Of a DNA stretch of 64,000 nucleotides, positions 1 to 10,500 are shown piece after piece (positions within the stretch are counted from its first letter, which is position 1; each line of letters opens with the position of its first letter). Below the pieces are notes generated by a model. That model had not been told where the DNA came from and ran no database searches. It worked only from the letters and a program-made list of their open reading frames with translations. A program made the translations under genes and the position numbers. The stretch is from JAGXQV01 sp964527565 (lineage in GTDB: Bacteria; Pseudomonadota; Gammaproteobacteria; Burkholderiales; Sulfuricellaceae). The stretch is from the NCBI GenBank assembly GCA_964527565.1, contig CAZGOY010000013.1:1-64000 (forward strand), read 5' to 3'.

Positions 1-53
1 CTCTACATTCCAAAATTAAAATTTAGAGGCGACAACTAGTCTGACATAGGGGG

Positions 54-272
54 GTGATGGCCATGATTACCTCGCAGGGCAATGCGCCATGGCCGCTCGA
101 CTGCCCGATTACCGACCTCACCGCCGCCTGTCTGCCAGCGCCCTCACTGGTGCGTTTCAAACTCTTCACCCTTGACCATCGTCTGGTGCGCGGTGAACTC
201 GGAAAACTCTCGGCTACCGACGTGGCCAGCGTACGCAACGGATTGACCCTTCTTCTGGAAGGTAACGCTTAA
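54..272 (+). pseudogene. MazF/PemK-type toxin, C-terminal remnant
   Basis: The 72-residue frame resembles the last two thirds of PemK/MazF mRNA interferases: a MMAMITS-like strand, then the WPLDCPITDL loop, then LPAPSLVRFKLFTLD and the helix ending VRNGLTLLLEG. The N-terminal strands that normally precede MMAMITS are missing. A TGA lies in frame at 42-44 and none of the three upstream frames reads as MazF up to the window edge. No antitoxin is visible. It is read as a truncated relic, although a frameshift outside the window cannot be excluded. Confidence 0.6.
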
Positions 273-325
273 ACCTCCACTTGCCTCCTTGGGCACCGGC
301 AACATCACGTTCCAGATCCGCCGGA

Positions 326-3139
326 TCATGCGGCTCCATGCGCGTCGGGTTCATCCGACTGTTCCACTATCCAGTTGCGCGCCGCGTCGCGCAGTTGCAG
401 CGCGGCTTGCCAGTCGTTTCCCGGCGCCGCGAGCGGCGCGCCGATGCTTACCCGCAGGCGGCTGAAGTGCGGCCTGCGCTCCTCCCCGCGCAGCAGGGTG
501 CGGGTGCCGTTCAGGCATAGCGGCACCACGGGAATCCCGGCGCGGGCGGCAACGCTGAAGGCGCCCATGCGCAGCGGCAGCAGTCCGGGCGCGCTGCGGA
601 AAGTGCCTTCGGCGAAAAACACCAGCGATTCGCCGTTGCGCGCGCGTTCTTCGAGTCCGCGCGTATCCTCGGCGCCGCGCGCGGCGTCGAAGCGTTCGAC
701 GAAGGCGCAACCGAGCCGTTTCATGGGTAGGGCGGCGATGCGGCTGCCCAGCAGTTCCTGCTTGGCGACAAAGGCGAAGCGCGGCGGCAGCACCGCGGTG
801 AGGAGCAGGGCGTCGAGATAGCTGGCGTGGTTGGCGGCCACGATGCAGGGGGCGTCCGTTTCCAGGTGTTCCAATCCGCTCACCTGCGGCTTCAGGCCGG
901 TCAGCGCCAGTGCCAGGCGCGCGCTGTGCCGGGCGAGCTTGCGCCGCAGTCTCAGGCCCGGCGCCGCCACGATCAGCAGCCAGGCGGCGGGCACCACGGC
1001 CAAGTACACCAGCCAGGCCCAAGCGGCCCACAGGGCGTCGGCGCCGAGACGCAGACGCCGCGCGGCCTCCCCGGATGCGCCGGACAGGCCCAAGCGCAGT
1101 ATTTGCAGCCAGGGCGCGCGTGCCGGGGCGCCCAGGGCGCCGCTTTCGTACAGTGCGCGGCAGGCGGCGCGGCGCACCTTGCCACTGGAGGTTTTCAGCA
1201 CGCTGTGCGGCGGTGCCAGCACCACGTCGTCGGCAGGCATGCCGACCAGATCAATGGCGAGTTGGTGAATTTCCGCTTGCAGGCGGCGGCGCTCCCCGGC
1301 GTCCGCCACGCGCGTCTCGGCCAGCACCACCAGCCGTTCCGTGCCGGAACGCGGATCACTGGCGGGGAACACCGCCACGCAGCCCTTGCGTATGCCGGGC
1401 AGGCGGCCCGTCGCCTCCTCCAGTTCCTGCGGGTAGAGGTTGTGGCCGGCGCGGATGATGATGTCCTTCTCGCGCCCGGTGAGATACAGCTCGCCGGACG
1501 CCAGGTAGCCGAGGTCGCCGCTGTTGAGCCAGGGGCCGTCGAACAGGCGGGCGCTGGCCTCGGCGTTGCCGTAATAACCCGAGGTGGCGGAGGGGCCGCG
1601 AAACTGCACGCGCCCCACGCGGCGTTCCGGCAACGCTTCGCCGCCCGCATCGGCGATGCGGATTTCGTGACCGGGCAGCACCGCGCCGCAGCTTGCCAGG
1701 CGCAGGGCAGCGCGGTCTTCTGCGGCGGCGGGGCGGGCCAGGCCCTCGCCGCTCAGGGCGGCGCGTTCCACGCGGTCGAGCAGCGGCCCGCGTCCGGGCG
1801 GCGGGAAGGTCAGCCCGACCGAGTTTTCCGCCAGCCCGTAAACCGGCGTCAGCGCCTCGCGCCGGAAGCCGTGGCGGGCAAAGCGCGTGCTGAAGTTGTC
1901 CAGGGTGTCCGCGCTGACCGGTTCGGCGCCGTTGAAGGCGACGCGCCAGCAAGCGAGGTCAAGGCCGTCGGTCTCGCGTTCCGCCACCTTGCCGGCGCAC
2001 AGCTCGTAGGCAAAATTGGGGGCCGCCGAAACCGTGGCGCGGTGGCGGTGGATGGTCCACAACCACCTGGCGGGACGGGCGAGAAAAGCCAGCGGCGACA
2101 GCAGCACCAGGCGAAAGCCGATATAAAGGCTGCCCATGCAGGCGCCGATCAGGCCCATGTCGTGGTAGAGCGGCAGCCAGGAGACGAAGACGTCCTCGGG
2201 GCCGATTCCCGAAGCCTGTTCCATGGCGCGCAGGTTGGCCAGCAGGTTGGCGTGGGTGAGCACCACGCCCTTGGGGTTGCCGGTGCTGCCGGAGGTGTAC
2301 TGCAAAAAGGCGATGTCCTGCGCGTTCAGGGACGGCAGGGCGGCAGGCGCGCCGCCGCCGGACAATTCCTCGACCGTGGCAATGCCGCGCAACGCCGGGC
2401 ACTGCGCGCGCAACAGGGCGCCCAGCGGTCTGGCGCGGCTATCGGTAATCAGTGCCCCGGCCCCGGCATTGGCGAGAATGCCGGCGATGCGCCGCAGGTG
2501 ATCTTCCAGTTGCGAAGGGCGCGCGGGCGGATAGAGCGGCAGCGGCACGCAACCGGCATACAGCGTGCCGTAAAAGGCAGCAAAGAATTCCCGGCAGGTG
2601 GGCAGCATGATGGCGATGCGCGCGCCCGCGCCGAACCCCTGCGCCATCAGTCCGCCGGCTACTGCCAGAGACTCTGCGCGCAGGTCCCGGTAGCAGATGT
2701 CCTGGCTGCGCTCGCCTTCGCCGTAGAGAGTGATGTGTACCCACTCGCCGTGGCGGGCGGCATGCCAGTCGAGCAGGGCGGTGAGGGTGGCGATCTCCGT
2801 CGGCGCATGTTCGTGGCGTGCTTCCGCCGGCGCCGCTGCCTGCGCCGCCGGCGGAGGCGATGCGCCACCGGCGGCGGCCATCCGCCCCAGCAGATCGCGC
2901 GGCGTCTCGGCGGCAAGGGCTTCCTCGCCCAGACGCGCACCTGTGTGCGCCTCGATGCGGGCCAGCAACTCTACGCGCGCCAGGCTGTCGAGCCCGAAAT
3001 CGCGCTCCAGCGCGTGATCCAGCCCGAGACGCTGGAAATCGTCCGCGCCGGGGCGCGATTCCTGCGCCAGCGCGCGCACGATGGCGAGCAGGCGCGCTTC
3101 GCTGTCGGCGGGGGGGGGTGTGGTCTCGCAATTCACCAT
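326..3139 (-). CDS. ACP / acyl-AMP ligase / 1-acylglycerol-3-phosphate acyltransferase fusion
   Basis: A 937-residue three-module protein. Residues about 10-85 are an acyl-carrier-like domain with the phosphopantetheine site GLDSLARVEL. Residues about 95-640 are an AMP-forming acyl ligase (fatty acyl-AMP ligase type) with YTSGSTGNPKGVVLTH, YGLAENSVGL and the hinge motif TGREKDIIIRAGHNLYP. One hydrophobic segment near residue 700 is followed by a PlsC-type acyltransferase with NHASYLD (HX4D) and FAEGTFR. The order suggests that a fatty acid is adenylated, loaded on the ACP in cis and transferred to a lipid acceptor at the membrane. The acceptor is unknown. A run of nine G (3110-3118) lies in codons 8-10. 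The start ATG has GAGAG upstream. It stands alone, with no polyketide genes nearby. Confidence 0.85.
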   Translation of the reverse strand: MVNCETTPPPADSEARLLAIVRALAQESRPGADDFQRLGLDHALERDFGLDSLARVELLARIEAHTGARLGEEALAAETPRDLLGRMAAAGGASPPPAAQAAAPAEARHEHAPTEIATLTALLDWHAARHGEWVHITLYGEGERSQDICYRDLRAESLAVAGGLMAQGFGAGARIAIMLPTCREFFAAFYGTLYAGCVPLPLYPPARPSQLEDHLRRIAGILANAGAGALITDSRARPLGALLRAQCPALRGIATVEELSGGGAPAALPSLNAQDIAFLQYTSGSTGNPKGVVLTHANLLANLRAMEQASGIGPEDVFVSWLPLYHDMGLIGACMGSLYIGFRLVLLSPLAFLARPARWLWTIHRHRATVSAAPNFAYELCAGKVAERETDGLDLACWRVAFNGAEPVSADTLDNFSTRFARHGFRREALTPVYGLAENSVGLTFPPPGRGPLLDRVERAALSGEGLARPAAAEDRAALRLASCGAVLPGHEIRIADAGGEALPERRVGRVQFRGPSATSGYYGNAEASARLFDGPWLNSGDLGYLASGELYLTGREKDIIIRAGHNLYPQELEEATGRLPGIRKGCVAVFPASDPRSGTERLVVLAETRVADAGERRRLQAEIHQLAIDLVGMPADDVVLAPPHSVLKTSSGKVRRAACRALYESGALGAPARAPWLQILRLGLSGASGEAARRLRLGADALWAAWAWLVYLAVVPAAWLLIVAAPGLRLRRKLARHSARLALALTGLKPQVSGLEHLETDAPCIVAANHASYLDALLLTAVLPPRFAFVAKQELLGSRIAALPMKRLGCAFVERFDAARGAEDTRGLEERARNGESLVFFAEGTFRSAPGLLPLRMGAFSVAARAGIPVVPLCLNGTRTLLRGEERRPHFSRLRVSIGAPLAAPGNDWQAALQLRDAARNWIVEQSDEPDAHGAA

Positions 3140-3306
3140 GCGGGTTCTCTCGGGTTATGAGCGCGGGCGCAAGAATAGCACGGTGGAAATCCGTGCCGGA
3201 GCAAGCCGAAGCTGCGCTGGCATCTGTGGCGCGGCTGGGACATTGACTTTCCAGCCGTGATACCTACACTGCCATGTAATGCAAGTATCACACTGAGGAC
3301 AACAGC

Positions 3307-3543
3307 ATGACAAGTCGAACCATGAATGTTCGGATTCCCGAAGCGCTATACGGACAAATTGAAGAGCTTGCCCGGGCGACTGCAAGAACCAAGAGCTACC
3401 TCGCCATTGAAGCACTGGAAAAGTACGTCCAGTCAGAGTCCTGGCAGATTCAGGATATCAAGGCAGGGATTGCCGAGGCTGATGCAGGAGATTTTGCATC
3501 TTTCGAAGAAGTACAAGCCGTGTTTGCGAAGTATGGCGCTTAA
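3307..3543 (+). CDS. ParD-like ribbon-helix-helix antitoxin
   Basis: A 78-residue protein. The N-terminal MNVRIPEALYGQIEELA strand-helix is the ribbon-helix-helix DNA-binding fold of CopG/ParD antitoxins. The C-terminal part (GIAEADAGDFASFEEVQAVF) matches the toxin-wrapping tail of ParD-like proteins. It is expected to neutralise the overlapping downstream ParE toxin and repress its own promoter. A GAGGACA ribosome binding site lies in front of the ATG. The toxin ATG lies inside its last codons, a typical coupled arrangement. Confidence 0.88.
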   Translation: MTSRTMNVRIPEALYGQIEELARATARTKSYLAIEALEKYVQSESWQIQDIKAGIAEADAGDFASFEEVQAVFAKYGA

Positions 3544-3802
3544 GTGGACAAGGTCAGCACTTCGAAATCTCGAAGATATCGCTGAGTACATCGCCAAGGA
3601 CAGCCCGCTCACCGCAACACGGTTTGCCGCCGAACTCAAGGAGAAGACCGGAAAACTCGTAGCGCATCCCGGCATGGGAAGGGCAGGGCGGGTGCCGGGA
3701 TCGAGGGAACTCGTCATTCACAAGAACTACCTGGCAATCTATCGGGTGAGGGAGAATTGTGTGGAAATTCTCCGGATCCATCATGTAGCGAAATTGCTTT
3801 AA
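3533..3802 (+). CDS. RelE/ParE family toxin
   Basis: An 89-residue protein beginning MALKWTRSALRNLEDIAEYIA, the classical ParE start, with GRVPGSRELVIHKNYLAIYRV and a C-terminal VEILRIHHVAKL strand. ParE/RelE toxins inhibit gyrase or cleave mRNA; which applies here cannot be told. The reading frame stays open upstream, but this ATG (overlapping the antitoxin stop by 11 bases) gives the family-standard length. It forms a two-gene module with the upstream antitoxin and looks intact. Confidence 0.88.
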   Translation: MALKWTRSALRNLEDIAEYIAKDSPLTATRFAAELKEKTGKLVAHPGMGRAGRVPGSRELVIHKNYLAIYRVRENCVEILRIHHVAKLL

Positions 3803-4018
3803 CGGCAGAGGGATACCGCGAGCGTTAATATTTCACGGAATCAGGAATTCAGGGGCCAGCAGGGAGCCATCGTGATGAGTCTGACAAACAAGCTCGTTGT
3901 GCTGAATTGCCCAGCACCTGAAATCCCGAAGAACTCGCGACCATACCCGACAGCCTGTCGGCTTGGGCACAAGAGGCCGCTCCCATGGGTTGAAGACACT
4001 TTTTATGGAACGTTCGGG

Positions 4019-4450
4019 CTAGGCGACGAGTTTTCGCGGACGTCCGCCCTTTGCGCCGTTGGCGCGGGCGGCGGCGGTCTTGGCGGGGGATTTCGCGATT
4101 CCTCCACGGTGCGCCAATTCTTTCATCCACGCGTGGCTGCCGAATATACCCATCACCAAGCCGGGGATGCTCAGGTCCGCATCCAGTTTTTCCCAGTGAA
4201 GCCCTTGTCCGCGCCCCAATATCGACACTTCCGACAGCAGGTCGTCCGGCGCACTGCGCAGCCCTTGCGCCAAATCAGCGGGAAACATGAAGGTGCAGCC
4301 ATTGGTTAATTCCAGGACGATTTTCCGGGACACGGCGTCGTAACGGGCGGATTTCGCCCTTGGCTCCGATTCTGCCGCCTTGCGGGCCGTTTCCCTGGCC
4401 TGCCCGATTTGCGTGTCCAGTTCCTGTTCGTCAATCGTCCATTTATCCAT
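4019..4450 (-). CDS. DUF2442 domain protein with basic tail
   Basis: A 143-residue protein. Residues about 30-95 match DUF2442 (ARYDAVSRKIVLELTNGCTFMFP, then LSEVSILGRGQGLHWEKLD). The C-terminus is Ala/Lys/Gly-rich and ends RANGAKGGRPRKLVA, an AT-hook-like basic tail that may touch DNA. DUF2442 proteins often sit next to DUF4160 proteins in toxin-antitoxin-like pairs, but no partner is adjacent here, so it is an orphan. A second DUF2442 gene, with a partner, occurs at 37224-37499. Function unknown. Confidence 0.8.
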   Translation of the reverse strand: MDKWTIDEQELDTQIGQARETARKAAESEPRAKSARYDAVSRKIVLELTNGCTFMFPADLAQGLRSAPDDLLSEVSILGRGQGLHWEKLDADLSIPGLVMGIFGSHAWMKELAHRGGIAKSPAKTAAARANGAKGGRPRKLVA

Positions 4451-4494
4451 GAATCCGCTCCCATGATTCCACTATAGCTATCCGCTTGGGTTTA

Positions 4495-5826
4495 TCAACC
4501 GGGTTCTGGCATCGCGGGTTCTGGTTTGGACGAATGGGGCGAACGCTCCACGCGCAGGGCGCTACGGCGTCCGCGCGCGGCATTCACGCCGGTCAGCAGG
4601 GCCAGTCCGGCGACGAAATACAGGCCGGTGACCAGCAATGCCTGGCGGTGGTCGCCGCCGCTGACCCAGCTGATCGTTCCATAGGTGAGCGGCCCGATCA
4701 TGGCGGCGAGTTTGACTGCCAGCCCCCACAGCCCGAAGAATTCCGCGCTGCGCGCCGGCGGCGCCAGCAGACCGATCATGGCGCGTCCGGCGGATTGCGA
4801 GGCGCCCATGCACAGGCCGGCGCAATTGGCCGCCAGCCAGAACAGTTCCGGGCCGTGCGCCGCCCAGGCCAGCAGCACGGTGACGATCCAGCCGCCCAGC
4901 GTCAGCGCGATGGCGCGCACGTGGCCGATGCGGTCCTGCACGTGGCCGAACAGGAAGGCGCCGCCCGCCGCGGTGAGGTTGACCAGCAGGACCAGCAGCA
5001 GGGTCTGCTGCGTGGTGAAGCCGAGAGCCTGGGTGGCATACACCGCCGCCAGGGTGATGACCGCCTGGATGCCCGCCTGATAGAACAGGCTGCACCACAG
5101 GAAGCGGCGCAGGTCGGGAAATGCTTCCAGATGGCGCAAGGTGTGCGTCACTTGGCGCCACGCGCTTTTCAGCGGGGCAGCGGGTTGCGCGGCGGGGAGG
5201 GCGCGCTCGCGCAGCCACAGGAAGGTGGGCAGGCTCGCCAGGGCGAAGATGGCGGCGGTGATCAACATGGTGACCGGCACGAATTGCGCGGCCTGCTGTC
5301 CCTGCTCCTGCGCCCAGGTGACGTAGGCCAGGCAGGCGCCCAGCGTCAGCATGCCGCCGAGGTAGCCCAGGCTCCAGCCCCAGCCGGAAACCCGGCCGAG
5401 CGCTTTGGGCTTGGCGATTTCCGGCAAAAAGGCGGCAATCAGGTTTTCGCCGCTGGCGAAGAAGAAGTTGGAGGCCACCACGCAGGCAATAGCCAGCGGC
5501 AGCGCGCCCGGCTGGGCGAAATAGAGCAGGGCGGTGAACAGCACGCAACCTGCCGTGGTCATGCCCAGCAGTTTTTTCTTGGCGGCACGCTGGTCGGCGA
5601 TGGCGCCGATCAGCGGCGCGCTCAGCACCACCAGGCCGTAGGAAAGGGACAGCGCCGCGGTCCAGGCGAAGGTGGCCCACGGGGCGTTGCCGGCGACCAC
5701 GCCGACGAAATAGGTGTTGAACACGGCGGTGATGACCACCGTGGTATAGCCGGAATTGGCGAAATCGTACATCGCCCAGGACCACATCTCGCGCGGCTGG
5801 ACGCCGGGGCGCAGGGCATTTCTCAC
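4495..5826 (-). CDS. UMF1-family MFS transporter
   Basis: A 443-residue membrane protein with about 12 predicted helices. It has the UMF1/Atg22-like opening WSWAMYDFANSGYTTVVITA followed by GGMLTLGACLAYV-type segments. It is a proton- or ion-coupled exporter/importer of unknown substrate. The GTG start at 5826 overlaps the fadD stop as GTGA. The frame is open further upstream, but those residues would lie inside fadD and do not resemble the family. As third gene of an overlapping operon with an acyl-CoA ligase it may move a fatty acid, lysolipid or related product, which is inference from context only. Confidence 0.85.
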   Translation of the reverse strand: MRNALRPGVQPREMWSWAMYDFANSGYTTVVITAVFNTYFVGVVAGNAPWATFAWTAALSLSYGLVVLSAPLIGAIADQRAAKKKLLGMTTAGCVLFTALLYFAQPGALPLAIACVVASNFFFASGENLIAAFLPEIAKPKALGRVSGWGWSLGYLGGMLTLGACLAYVTWAQEQGQQAAQFVPVTMLITAAIFALASLPTFLWLRERALPAAQPAAPLKSAWRQVTHTLRHLEAFPDLRRFLWCSLFYQAGIQAVITLAAVYATQALGFTTQQTLLLVLLVNLTAAGGAFLFGHVQDRIGHVRAIALTLGGWIVTVLLAWAAHGPELFWLAANCAGLCMGASQSAGRAMIGLLAPPARSAEFFGLWGLAVKLAAMIGPLTYGTISWVSGGDHRQALLVTGLYFVAGLALLTGVNAARGRRSALRVERSPHSSKPEPAMPEPG

Positions 5827-7502
5827 GCGGCACCCTCGCGCAGTTCCCGGCGCAGTACCTTGCCGATGGGCGATTTGGGCAGCGCCGTGCGGAACTCGAT
5901 GCGCCTGGGCAGCTTGTAGGCGGTGAGGTTTTCCCGGCAATGCGCCAGCAGTGCTTCGGCGCAGAGGCCGGGATCCTTCTTCACCACGAAGAGGTGCACC
6001 GCCTCGCCGCTGCGTTCGTCCGCCACGCCCACCGCAGCCGCCTCCTGCACGCCGGGGTGCGACAGGGCCACTTCCTCGATTTCGGCGGGATAGACCTTGA
6101 AGCCGGACACCACCACGATGTCCTTGCTGCGCTCGATGAAACGCACGAAGCCTTCTTCTTCCATCACGCCCACGTCGCCGGTGCGCAGCCAGCCGTCGGC
6201 GGTGAAAACGCGGGCGCTTTCCTCGGGCTGCTTCCAGTAGCCCTGCATCACTTGAGGGCCGCGCACGCCGATTTCGCCCACCTCTCCAAACGGCAACTCC
6301 TGCCCGTCTGCATCAAGAATCGCTACTTGGGTGGAGGGTAGCGGCAGGCCCAGCATGCCGCTGAATGTCTGGATGTTCAGCGGGTTGGCGCAAACGATGG
6401 GCGAGGCCTCGGTGAGGCCGTAGCCTTCGATCAGAGGGACTTCCATCAGCGCCTGCCAGCGCCGCGCCACCGCGCCCTGCAAGGCCATGCCGCCCGCCAC
6501 CGCCAGCTTGAGCGCGTTGCCGTTGGCCTGTTTCACCCGCGCGATTCCGGGGGCATCGAGCAGCAGCTTGAACAGGGTGTTGACGCCGGTGATGGCGGTA
6601 AAGCGGGTTTTTTCCAGCGTGCTGATAAAGGCGGGCAGGTCGCGCGGATTGGCGATCAGCACGTTGTTGCCGCCCCACTTGACGAAAGTGAGCAGGTTCG
6701 CGGTGAGCGCGAAGATGTGATAGAGCGGCAGCGGGGTGACCACCGTTTCCGCGCCTTCTTCGAGCGTGCCGCCGATCCACGCCGAAGTCTGTTCCACGTT
6801 GGCCAGCAGGTTGCCGTGGGTGAGTATCGCGCCCTTGGACACGCCGGTGGTGCCGCCGGTATATTGCAGAAAGGCGGTGTCCTGCTGCGCGAGCAGCACC
6901 TCCTGCAAGGCGTGGCGGGCGCCTTGCCGCAGGGCGTCGTGGAATGCCGTCGCTCCCGGCAGATGCCAGCGCGGCACGCTGTGTTTGAGCCACTTGACGG
7001 CAAAATTGATCCACAGCCGTTTGCCCGCCGGGAACAGATCACCCACGCGGGTGACCACCACATGACGCACGGCGGTGCCCGGCAGCGCCTGTTGCAGGAC
7101 ATGGGCAAAGTTTTCCAGCACCACGATGGCCGTCGCACCCGAATCATCCAGCTGGTGCCGCAACTCGCGCGCGGTATAGAGCGGATTGACGTTGACTACC
7201 ACCAGCCCGGCGCGCAAGGCGCCGAACAGGGCCACGGGATATTGCAGCAGGTTGGGCAGCATGACGGCGATGCGCTCGCCCTTGCGCAGTCCGGCCACCT
7301 GTTGCAGCCAGGCGGCGAAATTCTGGCTGAGGCGGTCGAGTTCGCCGAAGGTGATGCGCGTGCCCATGCTGGTGAAGGCGGGGCGCTGGCGGTAGCGCGC
7401 GCAGCTTTGCCGCTGCATGTCCACCAGCGAGGCGAAGCGCTGCGGGTCGATGTCCGCCGGAACGCCGGGTGGGTAGCGCTTCAGCCAGATGGGTTGTGTC
7501 AT
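5823..7502 (-). CDS. fadD: long-chain fatty acid--CoA ligase
   Basis: A 559-residue acyl-CoA synthetase. The ATP/AMP motif is YTGGTTGVSKGAILTH, the second motif YGLTEASP, the hinge GWLRTGDVG and the C-terminal catalytic lysine region LPKSPIGKVLRRELR. It activates fatty acids to acyl-CoA for beta-oxidation or phospholipid synthesis at the inner membrane face. Length is normal for FadD. Its ATG overlaps the stop of the upstream EAL-receiver gene (ATGA) and its stop overlaps the transporter start (GTGA), so the three genes are translationally coupled. No other beta-oxidation gene is in the window. Confidence 0.9.
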   Translation of the reverse strand: MTQPIWLKRYPPGVPADIDPQRFASLVDMQRQSCARYRQRPAFTSMGTRITFGELDRLSQNFAAWLQQVAGLRKGERIAVMLPNLLQYPVALFGALRAGLVVVNVNPLYTARELRHQLDDSGATAIVVLENFAHVLQQALPGTAVRHVVVTRVGDLFPAGKRLWINFAVKWLKHSVPRWHLPGATAFHDALRQGARHALQEVLLAQQDTAFLQYTGGTTGVSKGAILTHGNLLANVEQTSAWIGGTLEEGAETVVTPLPLYHIFALTANLLTFVKWGGNNVLIANPRDLPAFISTLEKTRFTAITGVNTLFKLLLDAPGIARVKQANGNALKLAVAGGMALQGAVARRWQALMEVPLIEGYGLTEASPIVCANPLNIQTFSGMLGLPLPSTQVAILDADGQELPFGEVGEIGVRGPQVMQGYWKQPEESARVFTADGWLRTGDVGVMEEEGFVRFIERSKDIVVVSGFKVYPAEIEEVALSHPGVQEAAAVGVADERSGEAVHLFVVKKDPGLCAEALLAHCRENLTAYKLPRRIEFRTALPKSPIGKVLRRELREGAA

Positions 7503-10500
7503 GGCCGCCGTTCCTCGTCGCGCTGGGTTTCATGACGCAGGAACGCCTCCTTGATGGCCTCGCGCAAGGGTTCGTCTTCCCACGGCTTGGTCAGGAATTT
7601 GTAGATGGCGCCGCGGTTGATGGCGTCGCGCATGGTGTTGACTTCCGTGTAGCCGCTCAACACCATGCGCACGATATTCGGGTACATCACCTTGACCTTG
7701 CTGAGGAATTCGATGCCGGTCATGCCCGGCATGCGCTGGTCCGAGAGGATGACGCCAACGGGGTGCTTGGCCAGCAGTTCCAGTCCTTCCTGCGCGTTGT
7801 CCGCAGTCAATATATGGTAGCCGTCGCGCCGCAGGATGCGCCTCAGCGCCGAAATGACGTTTGCCTCGTCGTCGACCAGCAACAGGATGCGTTCGTCCCC
7901 GCTCCCGTTGCGCAGCGGCGGATGCTGTTCCAGCAAGGCCGCGATTTCCTGCGCGGGCACCGGGCGGCTGAAATAAAACCCCTGCATTTCGTCGCAGTGG
8001 AGGGTGCGCAGATAGCCGGCCTGCGCCTCGGTTTCCACCCCTTTGGCGATGACTTTCAGTTCCAGGCTGTGTCCCATCGCGATCATCGCCTTGACGATGG
8101 CGGCGTTGTCGGCATCCGTGACGATGTCGGTGACGAAGGAGATGTCGATCTTGAGCTTGTCGATGGGGAAGTGCTTGAGATAATTCAGGCTGGAATAGCC
8201 GGTGCCGAAGTCGTCGATGGAAAAACGCACGCCGAAGGCCTTGAGTTCCTTCAAGGCCGCCAGGGTCTGCTCGAAATGGCTCATGAGCATGCTTTCCGTC
8301 AGTTCCAGTTCCACGAAATGGGGGGCCAGCCCGGATTCCGTGATGGCCTTGATGGCGCTTTTCGCCAGGTCGCTTTGCTTGAATTGCAAGGCGGAGACGT
8401 TCACCGATACGAAGGGGCGGGCATGTCCGGCTTCATGCCAGATTCTGGCCTGGCGGCAGGCTTCGCGCAGCACCCAGTCGCCGATTGGTACGATCAGTCC
8501 GTTTTCTTCCGCCAGCGCGATGAATTTGCCCGGCATCAGCATGCCCTGTTCCGGGTGTTGCCAGCGCAGCAGTGCTTCGACGCCGACGATCTGGCCGCTG
8601 AAGGCGTCCACCTGGGGCTGGTAGTGGAGTACCAGTTGGTTGCGTTCCTGGGCGTGGCGCAGGCTGTTGGAGAGCGCCATTTGCTCCTGGGCGCGCGCGT
8701 TCATGTCCTGGGCGAAAAAGCGGTAGGCGTTGCCGCCGTCGGATTTGGCGTGGCGCATGGCGATGCCGGCTTTCTGGACCAGTTCCAGCGCCGTGTTGCC
8801 GTCGTCGGGAAAGAAGCTGACGCCTATGCTGGCGTTGACCTGGATTTCCCGGCCATCGATTTCCAGTATTTGCGCGATGGTCACCAGCAGCGTTTCCAGC
8901 TTGCCGATGAATTCCTTGATGTCGCCGGGGGAAAGTGCCAGCAGCGCAAAAGTATCCGCCCCCAGGCGCGCCACGGTGTCCTGTTCGTCCACTGCGGCGG
9001 AAAGCCGCCGCGCCACGTTGAGCAGCACCAGGTCGCCGGTATCGTAGCCGACGCTGTCGTTGACGGTGTGGAAATTGTCCAGGTTGAGCATCATCACCCC
9101 GATGGGGTGCCGGGACTCCGCCGCCTGGCCGATGGCCCGGTTCAGGCGATATTCCAGCAGGAACTGGTTGGGCAGGCCGGTCAGCGCATCGTATCGCGTG
9201 AGGTGGTAAATCGCTTTTTCCGCCTTTTTGCGTTCGCTGATGTCGCGCACCGACACCAGCAGACGGCGCGCGCCGCCGATAAGCGCGAGGCGCATGTTGA
9301 CTTCGACCCAGAACAGGCGCCCGTCGCGCGCCTTGGCCTGCCACTCGAAGGCCTGCGGCGCGCCTTGCAACGTTTTGCGGGTCCATTGCTCCGCATCCTG
9401 CCGGGTATAGGGCGGCACCCCGGAAGACAGCTTGTCCACGTCCAGGTGCAAGGCTTCCTCGTGGCGGTAGCCGAACATCTCGCACATGCGCTGGTTGACG
9501 TCGACAATGGCGCCGGTTTCGGCATCCTGCACGAAAATGGCATCGTTGATCGAATCGAAAATGGTGCGGAAACGCACCTCGCTTTCGCGCAGGCGCGCTT
9601 CCACTTCCGAGCGCGCCTCCTTGCGCTCGAAATTGTCCAGCGCGAAGGAAATGTCCATGGCCATTTCGTTTAGCAGGTCGATCATGGCCTGGTCGAAGTA
9701 TTGGCTTTCGGCGGCATACAGAATCAGCGCTCCTGCGGCTTGGCCGTCCCGCTTGTTGAGCGGAAATGCCGCGATGGAACGAATCCCCCGCTGTACCAGA
9801 TCGGCGCGCCAGGGCGCCATGTCGGTGGCGTCGCCGATGTCCTCGACAATGCAGGTGCGCCCTTCGCGGACGGCGATGCCTCCCGGACCAAGCCCATAGG
9901 GCGAATTTGCGTCGACGCAGACCTTGATTTCGTCCAGGTAGCCCTGGTCGTCGCCGTGGCTGGCCGCGACGTGCAGCCAGCCGCCGGACTCGGGGATGCC
10001 GATCCAGGCAAACCTGAAGCCTCCGAGCTCGACCGCAACGCGGCAGATTTCGCGGAATAGCGGTTCGCGCTCGCCGATGCGCACGATGGCCTGGTTGCTC
10101 TGGCTCAGGGCCGCATAGAGGCTGGTCAGGCGGGCGACTTTCCGTTCGGCCAGCTTGCGATGGGTGATGTTGTCGAAAATCGCCGCAAATCGACCTTTCT
10201 GCGGGCTGAACGCCATGATGTCAAAATGGATGTCGAGATCCGCGACATAATCCTGAAAGCGCATTTCATTGCCGTTCAGCGCCACATTTCCATAAGCCTC
10301 TATCCATCTGGATTCGATGCCGGGAATCACCTCGCGCACCCGCTTGCCGAGCACCGTTTCGCGCTTCAGGCCGGTCAGCCGTTCAAACGCCGGATTGATT
10401 TCCAGGTAACGAAAGTCGCAAGGAACCCCCTGCTCGTCAACGATGATCTCGCACAGCGCGAAGCCGTTGAGCATGCCGTCGAATAGCTGGCGGTAATTGG

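Noticed and set aside
827..3160. Long open frame on the plus strand opposite the ACP-ligase fusion
   Set aside because: High-GC antisense frame, rich in Ala/Gly/Gln/His with no family pattern; the minus strand has clear domains.
3947..3961. Palindrome CCGACAG-C-CTGTCGG as terminator of the ParDE pair
   Set aside because: No T-run follows on either strand; no function can be assigned.
7469..9673. 734-codon plus-strand frame opposite the GGDEF-EAL protein
   Set aside because: Antisense to conserved GGDEF/EAL motifs; no recognisable protein.
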